Of a DNA stretch of 64,000 bases, positions 1-50,135 are shown in pieces. The first letter of the stretch is position 1, and every line of letters begins with the position of its first letter. A model generated the notes under the pieces. It had not been told where the DNA came from. It saw only the letters and a list, made by a program, of their open reading frames with translations, and ran no database searches. The translations under genes and the position numbers were made by a program. Source of the stretch: Amorphochlora amoebiformis (Eukaryota; Cercozoa; Chlorarachniophyceae); NCBI GenBank assembly GCA_054601695.1, contig BAAHQB010000004.1:1984001-2048000 (forward strand), written 5' to 3'.

Positions 1-32
1 TATGTATGTATGTATATGTGTATGTATATGTA

Positions 33-73
<41 letters not shown>

Positions 74-230
74 AAATCTATTTATATATGAAATACATTC
101 TATATGTGTGCTGAGTGAACGTGTGTTTCCTATTTGTATTTATATAAATTAAAAATTGAAAATACTGATAATAATAATAATAATAATAATAATGATAATA
201 ATATGCATATCTGTTTATATTAGGTATATA

Positions 231-362
<132 letters not shown>

Positions 363-486
363 AAACTTACGTAAAAAACGAAATATATGGAGTAGAGTGT
401 TAGCGAATACTGAGACGTTCCCAACTCTGGTTCAAAATTCCTAGGATTGGGATAAACTTAAGTCAGGGTGAGTTCTCAAGACATTC

Positions 487-741
487 ATTGCCAGAGTTTG
501 GCTGTCAAGAGAGTCCATAAGTTAGACCTTTGTAAACTGGCAAATACATCCCACATATTCACTGTCAAGACACCGCACACATTGACTGTCAAGACATCCA
601 TACCCAATGCCAGAGTTAGGCTGCCAAGAGAGTCCGTGAGTAAGTTAGACCTTTGTAAACTCACTGTCAAGACACCCCACACATTGACTGTCAAGACATC
701 CCACGTCTTGACTGTCAAGACACCCCACGTCTTGACTGTCA
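487..741. repeat. Minisatellite and larger tandem duplication
   Basis: A unit of about 21-22 bases built on TTGACTGTCAAGACACCCCA recurs several times between about 557 and 741. The larger block 487-600 (beginning TTGCCAGAGTTTGGCTGTCA) is repeated with changes from about 607 to 711. Both block copies contain AAGTTAGACCTTTGTAAACT. Open frames on both strands here simply follow the repeat and are not taken as genes. Confidence 0.85.
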
Positions 742-779
742 AGGATACTATCCCTAACTATATGATATGCATAGTTCTA

Positions 780-1128
780 TGAATTTCATTTTGATATATC
801 AACCATATATATGTGTAGATCTGAATATTAGTATATAAATAACGTATATTATTTCATAAAATTTGCTTCATGATACATCAATCCTATATATACAAAGTTT
901 GTGCACATCTAAATATAAGAAATTCACAAAAATCACTTTTAGATATATCGATCCTAGCGGTTGAGTTCGAAAGAAAAACAAGAGAGGGAGAGGATAGGTG
1001 TAGGAGCGGAAAGCGTGAGGGTAGGAGATGAGGGGGAGGATATTATAGAGGATAGAGAGGAAGGGGAGAGAAGAGATGAGAGAAGAGACGCGAAGGAAGA
1101 TGGCGAGAGTAAGGTGATGTGATTACAG
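780..1128. other. Non-coding stretch, purine-rich in its second half
   Basis: Bases 780-960 are AT-rich, with a loosely repeated phrase about ATATATCGATCC/ATACATCAATCC (near 797, 870 and 945). Bases 965-1128 are strongly purine-rich (GAGAGG-type words) on the plus strand, ending at the acceptor of the first recognised exon of gene A. No exon was accepted here. Confidence 0.5.
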
Positions 1129-7762
<6,634 letters not shown>

Positions 7763-8242
7763 TCTGATTTCAAGACGCAGAAGAAATGAGTTTTGAAGGG
7801 CTTCTTTCCCTGTTATTGATGGCTAGCTGGGTGCAAGTACTAGAGTATGTGCTGAAGTGTGGCGTGATGGTACGGTCGGTTTCCTAACCTAGTGGGCTTA
7901 TTTGAGCCGGCTTGGGACAGAGGTTGGGCGCTAGAAGGCGGCTAAATCCGTACGCCGCTTTAATCACTGTTGGTATCTAACTTTTTTTCGTTATGAGTGA
8001 TTTCATATTCAACCGAAAAAATAATTTCGTCACTCTGTGTGACACATCTGGCCGGAAAGATATATCAAATATGTAAATTTAGATATTAAGATATCCTTCA
8101 TTAGAGGTCTTGCAACCGTCGACGAAAAGATATTGCGAAATAAGGGTTTCAAATATCTTAAATATGGATACTATTATATTTGAGAAATTGTTATGTGTAT
8201 ATTAAGATAAGATATCAAGGTTATCTGGGACAGATATACGAC
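7763..8242. promoter_or_regulatory. Shared upstream region of divergent genes B and C
   Basis: This 480-base gap separates the starts of two genes running apart. It lacks (TA)n arrays, unlike nearly all flanking DNA. The half next to gene C is AT-rich with repeated AGATAT/GATATC-type words (8060-8220); the other half is balanced in composition. No TATA element can be assigned with confidence. Promoter function is inferred from gene arrangement only. Confidence 0.4.
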
Positions 8243-26251
<18,009 letters not shown>

Positions 26252-26539
26252 CTAAATCCAGTAAATGAACTAGACCAAGTTACGAATTCAACTATTGCAA
26301 ACTATCATGCAAGTCGACGTCACGACACACAAGTGGAGTTTCATTTAGTTATATTACTAGTACTACGAATACTGTTTTCCTACCGGTTCCAATATCAAAA
26401 CTAGTAGTAGTAGAAACCAAAACACCTACAGAGTTTATAGAGTTTATTACCGCGTATGACTAAAGAGAGGTTGTTAAATAAATTGAATTAAAATTTCATT
26501 CAAATTTAAAGTTGCTCATCGCGATCGCATGACTCTGCT
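26252..26539. other. Short intergenic gap between convergent genes C and D
   Basis: This gap follows the stop of gene C and precedes the candidate last exon of gene D. It is AT-moderate, with no (TA)n array, and includes CTAGTAGTAGTAG near 26400. It probably holds the 3' untranslated regions and polyadenylation sites of both genes; none can be pinpointed. Confidence 0.35.
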
Positions 26540-26563
26540 CTAGCGTTTTGAATTTGCGGGAGC
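26540..26563 (-). CDS. Candidate last exon of the ATP-grasp gene
   Basis: After CAG on the minus strand the frame reads APANSKR-stop in phase 0, which matches the phase leaving the 27716 donor (AGG followed by GTAAGC). It would end gene D 288 bases from the convergent end of the coiled-coil gene. An intervening piece at about 27.65 kb ([11 protein letters not shown], followed by GTAAAC) could also be an exon, so this assignment is tentative. Confidence 0.3.
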   Translation of the reverse strand, partial: APANSKR

Positions 26564-26641
26564 CTGGTCAACCACCTCAACGTTTGTTGCTCGTATCTGT
26601 ATAATTTAACTATATATAACATTTATTACATTTATACATAC

Positions 26642-26674
<33 letters not shown>

Positions 26675-26881
26675 ATATATATATATATATATGTAGTACA
26701 TATATTTACTACCGTATTTATGTTAAATATTTATATATTAAGCCATCGCACAAATACTACTATACATATATACATTATATATATATATATATATATATAT
26801 GTATACATATGAAATTATACATATATATATATATATATATAAAATACATATACATACATATAAATACTTACGTGCATGCGT

Positions 26882-26927
<46 letters not shown>

Positions 26928-27179
26928 TTACATATACATACGTATATATTACATATATATACATATACATATACATATATATATATATGTAATACTTATG
27001 TACATGCGTTACATATGTATATATATATGTGTATATATGTACACATATATATATGTATGTATATATATATATATGTACACATATGTAAAAATTATACATA
27101 CAGATGTATGCATGTATTTTTAGATATGTATATTATATATATATATATATATGCGTAACATTCACGTGTACATATAATG

Positions 27180-27245
<66 letters not shown>

Positions 27246-27557
27246 TAGATATGTTTACATATATATGCTTAACACTCACGTGTATAAATACATACATATA
27301 TACAACATATATGGTGTATTACATAAATTTCGTATGCATCCACATGTACATTACACGTATTCTATTAAATGTGTTATGTCTGAAGAAAGCATACACACTC
27401 ATACACATGTTAACATATGAATTGTGCATATATATATATGTATATATATATACATATATATATATATGTATGTATATATATATATACATTCATATATATA
27501 TATATATACATTCATATATATATATATATATATATGATACACAAATATTTGTATGTA

Positions 27558-27621
<64 letters not shown>

Positions 27622-27715
27622 AGCAAATAAATATAATGTAACATGTTTACCCATATACTCGCATCTACGACATAAGGTTGCAGGCTTAATTACGGAATAC
27701 ATGATATACGCTTAC

Positions 27716-39790
<12,075 letters not shown>

Positions 39791-39848
39791 GCCTAAAGTT
39801 CCTATGTATATTTGTATATATGCATGTATGGAAAATGAAGATACGTAT

Positions 39849-39883
<35 letters not shown>

Positions 39884-39884
39884 A

Positions 39885-39948
<64 letters not shown>

Positions 39949-39980
39949 GTTTATATGTTCATATGTTTATATATACATAT

Positions 39981-40038
<58 letters not shown>

Positions 40039-40119
40039 TTATATATATGTCATATTATTTATATAAATACATGTATTTATATATATATATATACACACAT
40101 ATATAAATATACATATATA

Positions 40120-40156
<37 letters not shown>

Positions 40157-40272
40157 ACATCATTGTACAGATAATGTATATATGTACGTTAATATGGATA
40201 TATATATATAATTATATATGTAGTATGTGTATAATGTATGTGTATGTACATATCTATCTATCTATATATATG

Positions 40273-40304
<32 letters not shown>

Positions 40305-40371
40305 TGTATATATGTATAATATATATATATATATATGTATATATATGTACATATATGAATGCATACAATTT

Positions 40372-40418
<47 letters not shown>

Positions 40419-40444
40419 TATAGGTATATATATATTTATTTATT

Positions 40445-40500
<56 letters not shown>

Positions 40501-40559
40501 TATATGTATATATACAAATACATATATATTCATACATATATATATATATACATGTAAAT

Positions 40560-40622
<63 letters not shown>

Positions 40623-41276
40623 ATATATATATATATATGTATAAATAGATTATATATATATATATATATATATATATGCTTCGTTTAAATTTTTAGAAAT
40701 TTAACATATTATACACCATTCACATACATTTGAAGTGTGTGTAATATAACACATAGCGTATATTCTTGTACATATATATTTGTGAATGTATACAGAAATG
40801 GTATCTGCCAGTTGTACTAGCTATTTGTAAAGTATCCAATTGCCTGGACTAAATTGATATACATGTAGATTCAGATTTACAATTTACGCTCACACGTAGG
40901 TACGACTTATATCAAAGGAAACCCGGCACGATGTGATATATGTGTACACATATGTACATAAATGTATAAATGTCATATGTTACATATTGCATATATGAAT
41001 ATATGTTTATTATATATATATATATATATATATATACGTACATAAATACATATATACATACACACACACAAACACATATATATATATATAAATATATATG
41101 CATATATGTATGTTTATATTATTGGATGTATACATACCGGCTAGGAGATATCATATTAGACCGCACTTGAGATCCCAATTGGCCCCAGAATGTCTAAGTA
41201 TACGTACATATTATTTCTATATGTTGTACCATAATATATATATATATATATGTATATATACCATAGTGTGTATACT

Positions 41277-41319
<43 letters not shown>

Positions 41320-41364
41320 TATTGTGTATGTACAATATATATACATATATATAGATATATAATG

Positions 41365-41400
<36 letters not shown>

Positions 41401-41500
41401 AATATATATTTATGTACGTGTAAAATATGATCATAGAAATGTAGATCAACAAATAGTTTACATTATATTCCTAATTATGGATATAAACATAACCTTATCC
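39791..41500. other. Intergenic DNA upstream of gene D, mostly (TA)n
   Basis: (TA)n arrays with TATG/TACA interruptions alternate with two unique stretches (about 40690-40940 and 41110-41225). I find no exon with matching splice sites. The promoter of gene D should be in the first few hundred bases, but no element is identifiable. Confidence 0.45.
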
Positions 41501-41510
41501 CCTTTGCTCC

Positions 41511-42070
41511 CTGTAGCCAGGGCTACCCCTATTGAGTCAAGCCTAGGGTTAGAATTAGGATGAAGGGGAGGATTTGGTTTAACTCTGAGTTGAACCTGAG
41601 GTTAAGAAACACCCAGATTACAAGATTCGCAACACACGCTCCAAATGTGATCCACCTACATTACGGTCAAGTTTAGGATTTCATTAAGTTTTTGCTTAGG
41701 TTAGGGCTAAGGATTAGGTTGAGATTAGGGATCAATTAGGGTAAGGCTTAGTACGTCATGTAGATCCCTCCGGAGGCATTAGTTTTCATGAGGTATGTAC
41801 ATTGTGCCATAGCTAAAACCCCGCCGATTAAAAGTCGAACCTCACTCACACGTGTGTCCTTAGGGTGAGAGTCATTATTCAGAAAGTTGAGTCGAATAAA
41901 ATAATAGTTAAACTTTGGCAATTTGGCGGCTTTGGAAAGGGTTGGGATGGGGTCGGTTGTTGGGCTGGGGTTTTGGTAAGAGTGGTATAGGGTAAGGTGA
42001 AGGTTAGGATGAGGGTAAAGAGATTAAGTAGACAGTGTGAGGAAGTTACATTAGGGTTGAGTTAGGGTTA
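41511..42070. repeat. Degenerate TTAGGG-type region between genes D and E
   Basis: The plus strand carries many scattered GGGTTAG, TTAGGGTAAGG and TTAGGGTTGAG units in balanced-composition DNA. Flanking DNA on both sides is (TA)n. It looks like a decayed interstitial telomeric tract; no gene is recognised. Confidence 0.6.
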
Positions 42071-42239
42071 CGGATAGAAAACAGAATGAGTTTTTGGCAG
42101 CACCTTGAAGGATGGCAAGGATTTGTCAGATGTGAGTCTATTTTTACACATAAAATGATTGGCTTTTTGCAATGCAATTATTGTAAACACATCACATGCA
42201 TATGTTCATACATATGTTTATGTATAACAATGTATATAT

Positions 42240-43700
<1,461 letters not shown>

Positions 43701-43759
43701 TAAAACATAAATGTGTAATATTACAAATGTATACATAAATACTACGTGTGATAACTTTT

Positions 43760-44490
43760 TTAGGGTTTGAAATACTGGGATAAGAGTCCAATGCCCCCTG
43801 TCACGGCTAGAAAGGCTGCACATAACGGTTGAGGCCGTGGAATAACAATGGTCTTGACACCCTCGATGATCACCAAAGCGCAGATCAGCGACATCAAAAA
43901 CCTGAGACGTAAATAGAGAGTATATCATCACGATTTTCGGCCAATTTGTTGTGCTAAAGAAAGATGCCAAATAAGTCCTGTGGAGGGCTGTGGTGGCTTG
44001 GGGAATGGCGACATTTTCTAGTGATGCTTCCCGGAAGGAAAATCACGTTTTTGGGTTCCATCCTTTCTAAACTTTTTCAATCTCCCCGGCTTTACCCCCT
44101 CTCAAATTATTGCTAAAGTTAGCACTAAATGTGAGTTGGAAAGGGAAGAACTGCAAAAAAGTGAAAGATTTATATACAAAAGAGAAGGAATTCACGTTTT
44201 TGGACCCCATCTATCCTATTTTTTCGCGGGTTTCAGACGTTCCTACACTTGAACGACTAGTTTTGAAGAAGGAGTGCTAGATGTGACGATTCTATCTTGA
44301 ATTACCGCAAAGCGACCACCAGCTGCGTCGCGATCGTCATCGCCACCAAGGAACTCGGCGGAATCTCCTTAGGCACGTGTGAATCTCGGATAGATCTCCA
44401 AGGATGGAGAGAGCTGTCATCCTGCGTGACATAGCCAAATAGTTTTTCGGCATGTACAGCTGAGCTGTTGGCGCCAAGGAGGCCATCCAT
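43760..44490 (-). CDS. Small membrane protein, 108 residues, two exons (gene E)
   Basis: Exon 1 is 44490-44306 and exon 2 is 43901-43760, ending in TAA. The donor CG/GTAATT and acceptor CTCAG join in phase 2. The protein begins [20 protein letters not shown]. It has a long hydrophobic stretch at about residues 47-79 ([18 protein letters not shown], then [17 protein letters not shown]) and a second helix at about 87-104 ([20 protein letters not shown]), so a hairpin of two or three membrane helices with short polar ends is likely. A GTG at 44550 is in the same frame, and a CAG at about codon 23 could be a splice acceptor, so the N-terminus is uncertain. The gene is divergent from the SDR gene with about 195 bases between starts. 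Family not recognised. Confidence 0.6.
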
Positions 44491-44684
44491 TGTCGTTGCA
44501 TCTTGGAAGGGGAAACAGCCTCCCAATGCCTCCTTTTCCCTGAATTTCACCCAACGGCCTCATTCTAAAACTACAAGGAAGACAGGCGGGTTGTACATGG
44601 AAGACGAAGTACATGTGAAGGTGGCTGTATTGAATACAGGATATGCACATAATGCTTACTTGATATCCTATTGATGTGCGGACC
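44491..44684. promoter_or_regulatory. Shared upstream region of divergent genes E and F
   Basis: About 195 bases of balanced-composition DNA without (TA)n arrays separate the start of the small membrane protein from the start of the SDR. Such a compact head-to-head arrangement suggests a bidirectional promoter. No specific element is recognised. Confidence 0.35.
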
Positions 44685-45384
44685 ATGAGATTCCATGGCG
44701 CATTCCGTTTGGTGACAAGCCCATTTCAGGCTCCAATCCGGCGATCATCCAAATGGAGACTAGAGTCGAAAACAGCCATAGTGACTGGTGGGACTAAGGG
44801 GATTGGCCGAGCCGTGGTCGACGAGTTGGTAGCGCTGGGGGCTCGAGTCATCACGTGTTCGCGCAACATCAAGGAGCTTTCCACCATAGAATCTGAGATA
44901 CGTCAGGTAAATTCTACGGGCTTGGGTTGGGATTTCCGGTGCTAATCGTGAGCCTGCCTTGACAATGGGTGAGTTGAGAATTTATTGGTGTGTACAGGCC
45001 GGCGGGAATGTCGTGGGGATCCAAGCTGATGTTTCGACGTATGAAGGGAGAGAAAATTTCATGGAGGCTGCTAGTGAGACCCTTGGTCGCTTAAAATATG
45101 TCTACCACACGTGGAGATACTGGTGGTTGATGTGTGCATTTTTGATAGGGTCAAGTCCTCTGGATATCCTCGTAAATAATGTTGGAACGAATATTCGTCG
45201 ACCTACCACTGAACTGTACACAGCCCAAGAGTATGAGACCGTTATGAGTACCAACTTCACGTCGGCATTTCATCTATCCCAGATTGCTAGGCCAAAGCTT
45301 CAAAATGGTGATTATCACATACATTCACACATGTATATACATATGTATTGTATATATATATATATATATATGTATGTATATATG

Positions 45385-45417
<33 letters not shown>

Positions 45418-45456
45418 GTATGTACATTTATACAAATATATATATGGATATATATA

Positions 45457-45550
<94 letters not shown>

Positions 45551-45815
45551 AATGTGGATACATAACTATATGCATATCACAGGATCATCCATTACGTTTA
45601 TTTCCTCCGTCGCTGGTGGGCCAAAAGCGATGTCTTCAGGGACTCCATATGCTGCATCAAAAGTATTTGCTAAAAAAGAAAAAATACATATTTAAGTGTG
45701 TACACATTTTATACAAATATTTATATAAATGTATATATGCATATATGTATATATATAACATTGTATATATATATGTGTAATATATACGTGTATATATATA
45801 TATATATATATATAC

Positions 45816-45859
<44 letters not shown>

Positions 45860-46248
45860 GACCTATGAAACTTCTCTTTTACCTCCCTCCTCTCTTTCCG
45901 CCTCTTTCCCACGTATACTCCCCATTCTCCTTGTTTCTCTTCTTATCCGTATGTATCTCTTCAACTCTATCTGTCCATCTCTCCCTCTTCCAGGCTGCCA
46001 TGAATCAAGTCACCCGAAATCTTGCATGCGAATGGGGAGGAGATGGCATACGAGTCAACGCAGTTGCTCCGTATTGCTTAATTTTCACTAGATATAATAT
46101 TGTACAATATACATGTAATTATATATATATATATACATATATATATATGCATATATATATATATATATGTATATATATATGTAGGTGTATGTATATTTCT
46201 ATTATTAAGTATTCAAATAATATACCTAAACACACACAAACATTTATA

Positions 46249-46292
<44 letters not shown>

Positions 46293-46349
46293 TATATATA
46301 TTTCTATTATTAGGTATCAAATAATATACCTATATATATATTTACATAC

Positions 46350-46389
<40 letters not shown>

Positions 46390-46487
46390 ATATATATATT
46401 CATAAGATATATATATATATATATATATTCATAAGATGTATATATATATATATAATATATATATACTATATATTTATATATATATAT

Positions 46488-46526
<39 letters not shown>

Positions 46527-46708
46527 GTATATGCGTATATTTTTATATGTATATACTATATGCACATGTATGTATTATATATATATATATATATATATTA
46601 TATTTATATATATATATACCCCTATATATATATATATATATGTATACATGTATATGTGTATATTTTTATATGTATACTACATACACACATATCTATATAT
46701 ATTACATA

Positions 46709-46796
<88 letters not shown>

Positions 46797-46908
46797 GTGT
46801 GTATGTGTGTATTATATACCTATATATACAATATATTCATATAGACTTATATAGATACCTAACGTTTTTATATTATTTAATTTATATACATCATGTATAT
46901 ATACATAT

Positions 46909-46958
<50 letters not shown>

Positions 46959-47148
46959 CATATGTATATGTATATATATTTTTTTATGTATATACTATAT
47001 GCACATGTATGCATTATATATATATATATATATATATATTATATTTATATATATATATACCCCTATATATATATATATATATATGTATATGTGTATATTT
47101 TTATATGTATACTACATACACACACACACACATATATATATATATATG

Positions 47149-47182
<34 letters not shown>

Positions 47183-47383
47183 CATATATACAAACATATG
47201 CTATATGTGTATGCTATATATATTTTATTTTTATGCATATTTACATATGGTATATATGCACATATGTATACATACATATATAAATATATATATATACATA
47301 TATACATACACACATATACATATATATACACATATAATATATACATATATATATATATATATATATGTATATACATATATTTA

Positions 47384-47434
<51 letters not shown>

Positions 47435-47682
47435 CATATGCACACATGTGTGTGTATTCTAATTCGCACAGATGGTACACAAAGACTCCCCTGGCTATGA
47501 CAGTCCTGAAAGAGGAAGAATTTTCTCGTAAAGTGATAGATCACACGCCGCTACGAAGGGTCGCAGAGCCTGAGGAGGTAGCAAATTTGGTAGTGTTTCT
47601 TTCGATGCCTGCGAGCTCGTACATAACAGGGCAGGTCATTCAAATCGACGGGGGATATAGCGTGATGGGGTTGTATGTATGA
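44685..47682 (+). CDS. Short-chain dehydrogenase/reductase, tropinone reductase-like (gene F)
   Basis: Six exons: 44685-44906, 44998-45085, 45149-45307, 45583-45662, 45994-46070 and 47472-47682, giving 278 residues. Seen directly: the Rossmann dinucleotide motif TGGTKGIG (about 34-41), the structural NNVG (113-116), the catalytic serine in FISSVAGG (about 164-165), Tyr179 and Lys183 in YAASK, and the C-terminal [19 protein letters not shown]. The run [19 protein letters not shown] followed by YTKTPLA is typical of the tropinone reductase-like group of classical SDRs, which are NAD(P)H-dependent ketone/alcohol oxidoreductases. The first 25 residues are basic and Ser/Arg-rich ([14 protein letters not shown], then APIRRSSK), consistent with an organelle-targeting presequence. 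Length matches the family plus that leader. Intron 2 is 63 bases and stop-free; intron 5 is 1.4 kb and contains an internal duplication. The substrate cannot be told from sequence. Confidence 0.9.
45086..45148 (+). other. 63-base, stop-free, frame-preserving intron in the SDR gene
   Basis: It runs GTCGCTTAAA to TTTTTGATAG, has a length divisible by three and contains no in-frame stop. Removing it joins ETLG to [14 protein letters not shown], the expected SDR sequence. Retaining it would insert 21 residues rich in Trp and Tyr. Confidence 0.75.
46520..47130. repeat. Segmental duplication in SDR intron 5
   Basis: A block of about 170 bases at 46522-46690 recurs at about 46958-47125. Shared phrases in order: TGTATATACTATATGCACAT, GTATG(T/C)ATTATATATA, TATATACCCCTATATATATA, GTGTATATTTTTATATGTAT and ACTACATACACACA. 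Differences are mainly in TA array length. Confidence 0.85.
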
Positions 47683-48472
47683 GACGAAACGGGCTGATCC
47701 AAAGCTTCAATCCGCACACATATATTTATATTATACCAACTAGTTATAAATTTATAATTAACAATGACGTACTTGCTAGCTTGGTGTACCTCTAGTACCT
47801 AGTGTATGTACAGGATGTGATCGACTATATTCTAGATATTACTACTGACTGCTAGACTAGCACAATTGTCCAGTTGTTTTCTAGTTTTGAATTCGTATAT
47901 ATGTATAATATTCTAGATATTACATACATATATATACTAATAGATACTACACAGCTGTGTAGTACCGTGAAACTCACCTATACTCTAGTACTACTGTTCT
48001 AGCTAGACCTAGATCATCTGCCAGATAATCTAGATAATGCATGATAGATCATCTAGATCATACATAAATTAACATAATACAATCTAGACAATTATATATG
48101 TACACATATCTAGATATACATATCATACAGGTTCACACTGTATAACGGTTGTGTATATCTAGTATATAGCCCGGCATTTTAGTAGTAGCATCTGGTACAT
48201 ACTGGAATAAGTTACTACTATAGCTAGTACTATAAACGTAAGATAAACTTTAGTATTATCTAGATTATACATATAATGTCATATCATGCCACTACTATAG
48301 TATATCTACAGATCTAGTATATAATATTTATATATATATACATATGTATATAAATATAGAAGTTGATTTCACAAATGAGATTTAGAATAATAATAATGAG
48401 TAAGGATATATTACGGTTGTGTATGAAACGAGTTCATGATGATAACAAAAATAGTAACATGTTGCAATCTGT

Positions 48473-48480
<8 letters not shown>
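47683..48480. other. Intergenic DNA rich in CTAG words, downstream of the SDR
   Basis: From about 47750 to 48320 the sequence is unusually dense in CTAG and CTAGAT, often as TCTAGATC or ATCTAGAT. There is no (TA)n array and no exon-like segment. A similar texture is seen at about 55770-56620. Confidence 0.6.
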
Positions 48481-48536
<56 letters not shown>

Positions 48537-48678
48537 AATATAGACTAATAAATGTATGCACATTATCAAAATATTATATGTCCTATATCTATATGTATTA
48601 AATATAAAAAATATATATATAATATAATATATATACATATATATGTATATACATATATATATATATATATATATACAT

Positions 48679-48861
48679 AGGGTTAGGGTTGTTAGGGCAA
48701 GGGTTAGGCTTACGGTTACGGCTGGACTAGGGTTAGGGCTAGGGCTAGGGCTAGGGTTGGGATTAGGTTGAGGGTTAGGGTTAGGCTAGGGTTAGGATTA
48801 GGGCTAGGGTTAGGATTCGGGCTAGGTTAGGGTTAGGATTCGGGCTGAGGTTAGGGTTAGT
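48679..48861. repeat. Interstitial telomere-type array
   Basis: About 180 bases of degenerate tandem GGGTTAG/GGGCTAG units follow a (TA)n array. Perfect GGGTTAGGGTT runs alternate with GGGCTAGGGCTAGGGCTAGG and GGATTCGGGC variants. It is the densest telomere-like array in the window. Confidence 0.85.
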
Positions 48862-49107
48862 ATTAAGGGAGCAAGAGAGAGGGGGGTGAAAAGAGTAATA
48901 AAGGAATTAACAAGTGCGAGATGGATATCAAAACACACACGCCAGAAGAGTCGAAAGAGGTGAGAGACAGGATTCAGGACCTTAGGTGTCCGGTTTGATC
49001 ACAGGAAATAGATGAAGAGGAAGCGAGTTAGGGATAGAAAGGGGAAAAGGTAGAAAGGGGAGAATGTATAGAACGGGAGAGGCGGGGAAGAGTGAGGAGA
49101 GAGTACG
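48862..49107. other. Purine-rich unique DNA
   Basis: Bases 48868-49110 are rich in GGGAGA/AGAGG words on the plus strand, without a clear repeat unit. No exon was accepted. Confidence 0.4.
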
Positions 49108-50106
49108 GTGAGAATGTACTGTAATATTATTGTAAGCGTGCAGATATACACGAGATTGCAGGGTCACAAGTCATCACAGGGATGGTCGCGTGGGCACCAA
49201 GGGGTTCCTATCCTCGAAGTTAAGGGCGGACACAAACACGCAAATATACTCGCGAGCTGTAACCCTGAGGGGCAATCAAGGGCCCCCCTCCAAATACCCC
49301 AAGCCAACACGGGTGTCTCGGAAGATTCAGCATCCCTGAGCACCCCCAGAATGGGTACCGGGGGCTTCCTTCCGATAGTCGCAGTCGGCGACCGTTCTGG
49401 AGATGAAGGAAGCATGGGAGCGACACACGGCGACACAGCGCCCGTTAGCGTGGGCGTCCTCTTCGCGGGCCCCGTGCAAGATACACAGGTCGGGAAAATT
49501 GCTTCCAGCTGTGGGTGTAGCCTGCGTAGAGGGTGTTAGAACGTCTAATCATGCCCAAAACTGTAAAAAGAGACGCAAAACAACCGACGTGGCTGGGGTC
49601 ACCGCAGCCGTTGCAACGCATTACACATCGAATTCTCACCCGATTTTCTTTATTTTTTAGAGAGAGCCTCGAATAGCCTGCCCAACCTTGGATCAGGATT
49701 CTCCTAGCCATCCGTATTACCTGCGCCGCGTGTACCTAGGATGCGACGCCATACCGACAGGCGTTGCGCGCACTTAGTGGTGCTGTGTTGCTCCTTGGGG
49801 ACTCAACGCGTAACTGTATTTGCTTGGAGGTTTTCGGGCAAAATGAGTCGGAATATGCCTTAGGGAAAAACGCCGGAAAAAATAAAAAGAGCCTAAAAAA
49901 TAAATTTGCGCATGATTTTTTCACGCCTTGCTCAAGGCGACTTCGGTTGTCTTTTCAAGCGGATTGCCGCGAGCGGTAATGGACACTCACAGACGCTAAT
50001 GAGGGGATTGGCGGATGCTATTAGGGATAGCGAGCACGGAATTCCTTTTGAGAACTATATTGATAGGAGTTTGTGCAAAATTGTCCGGGAATTGCGACTT
50101 GAAACC
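49108..50106 (+). CDS. Unresolved coding region upstream of the zinc-finger gene (gene G)
   Basis: This kilobase has balanced base composition, unlike its (TA)n surroundings, and several protein-like segments in different frames. One Ser/Gly/Pro-rich run (GVPILEVKGGHKHANILAS, NTGVSEDSASLSTPRMG) ends at ACACAG/GTCGGG near 49491. Another (NHAQNCKKRRKTTDVAG) can be joined across a 63-base candidate intron (GTCACC...TTTTTTAG, about 49600-49662) to EPRIACPTLDQDSPSHPYYL. A further frame gives LGDSTRNCICLEVFGQNESE, and at 49909-50106 there is MIFSRLAQGDFGCLFKRIA through FENYIDRSLCKIVREL to a stop. I could not join these into one phase-consistent model. They may be the 5' part of gene H, a separate gene, or a degraded gene. 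Confidence 0.3.
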
Positions 50107-50135
50107 TAGCTAACATACAACTGCGATCCCTCTCT

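Noticed and set aside
468-782. 104-codon open frame on the plus strand and its reverse-strand partner
   Set aside because: Both follow the minisatellite unit and have no partner exon.
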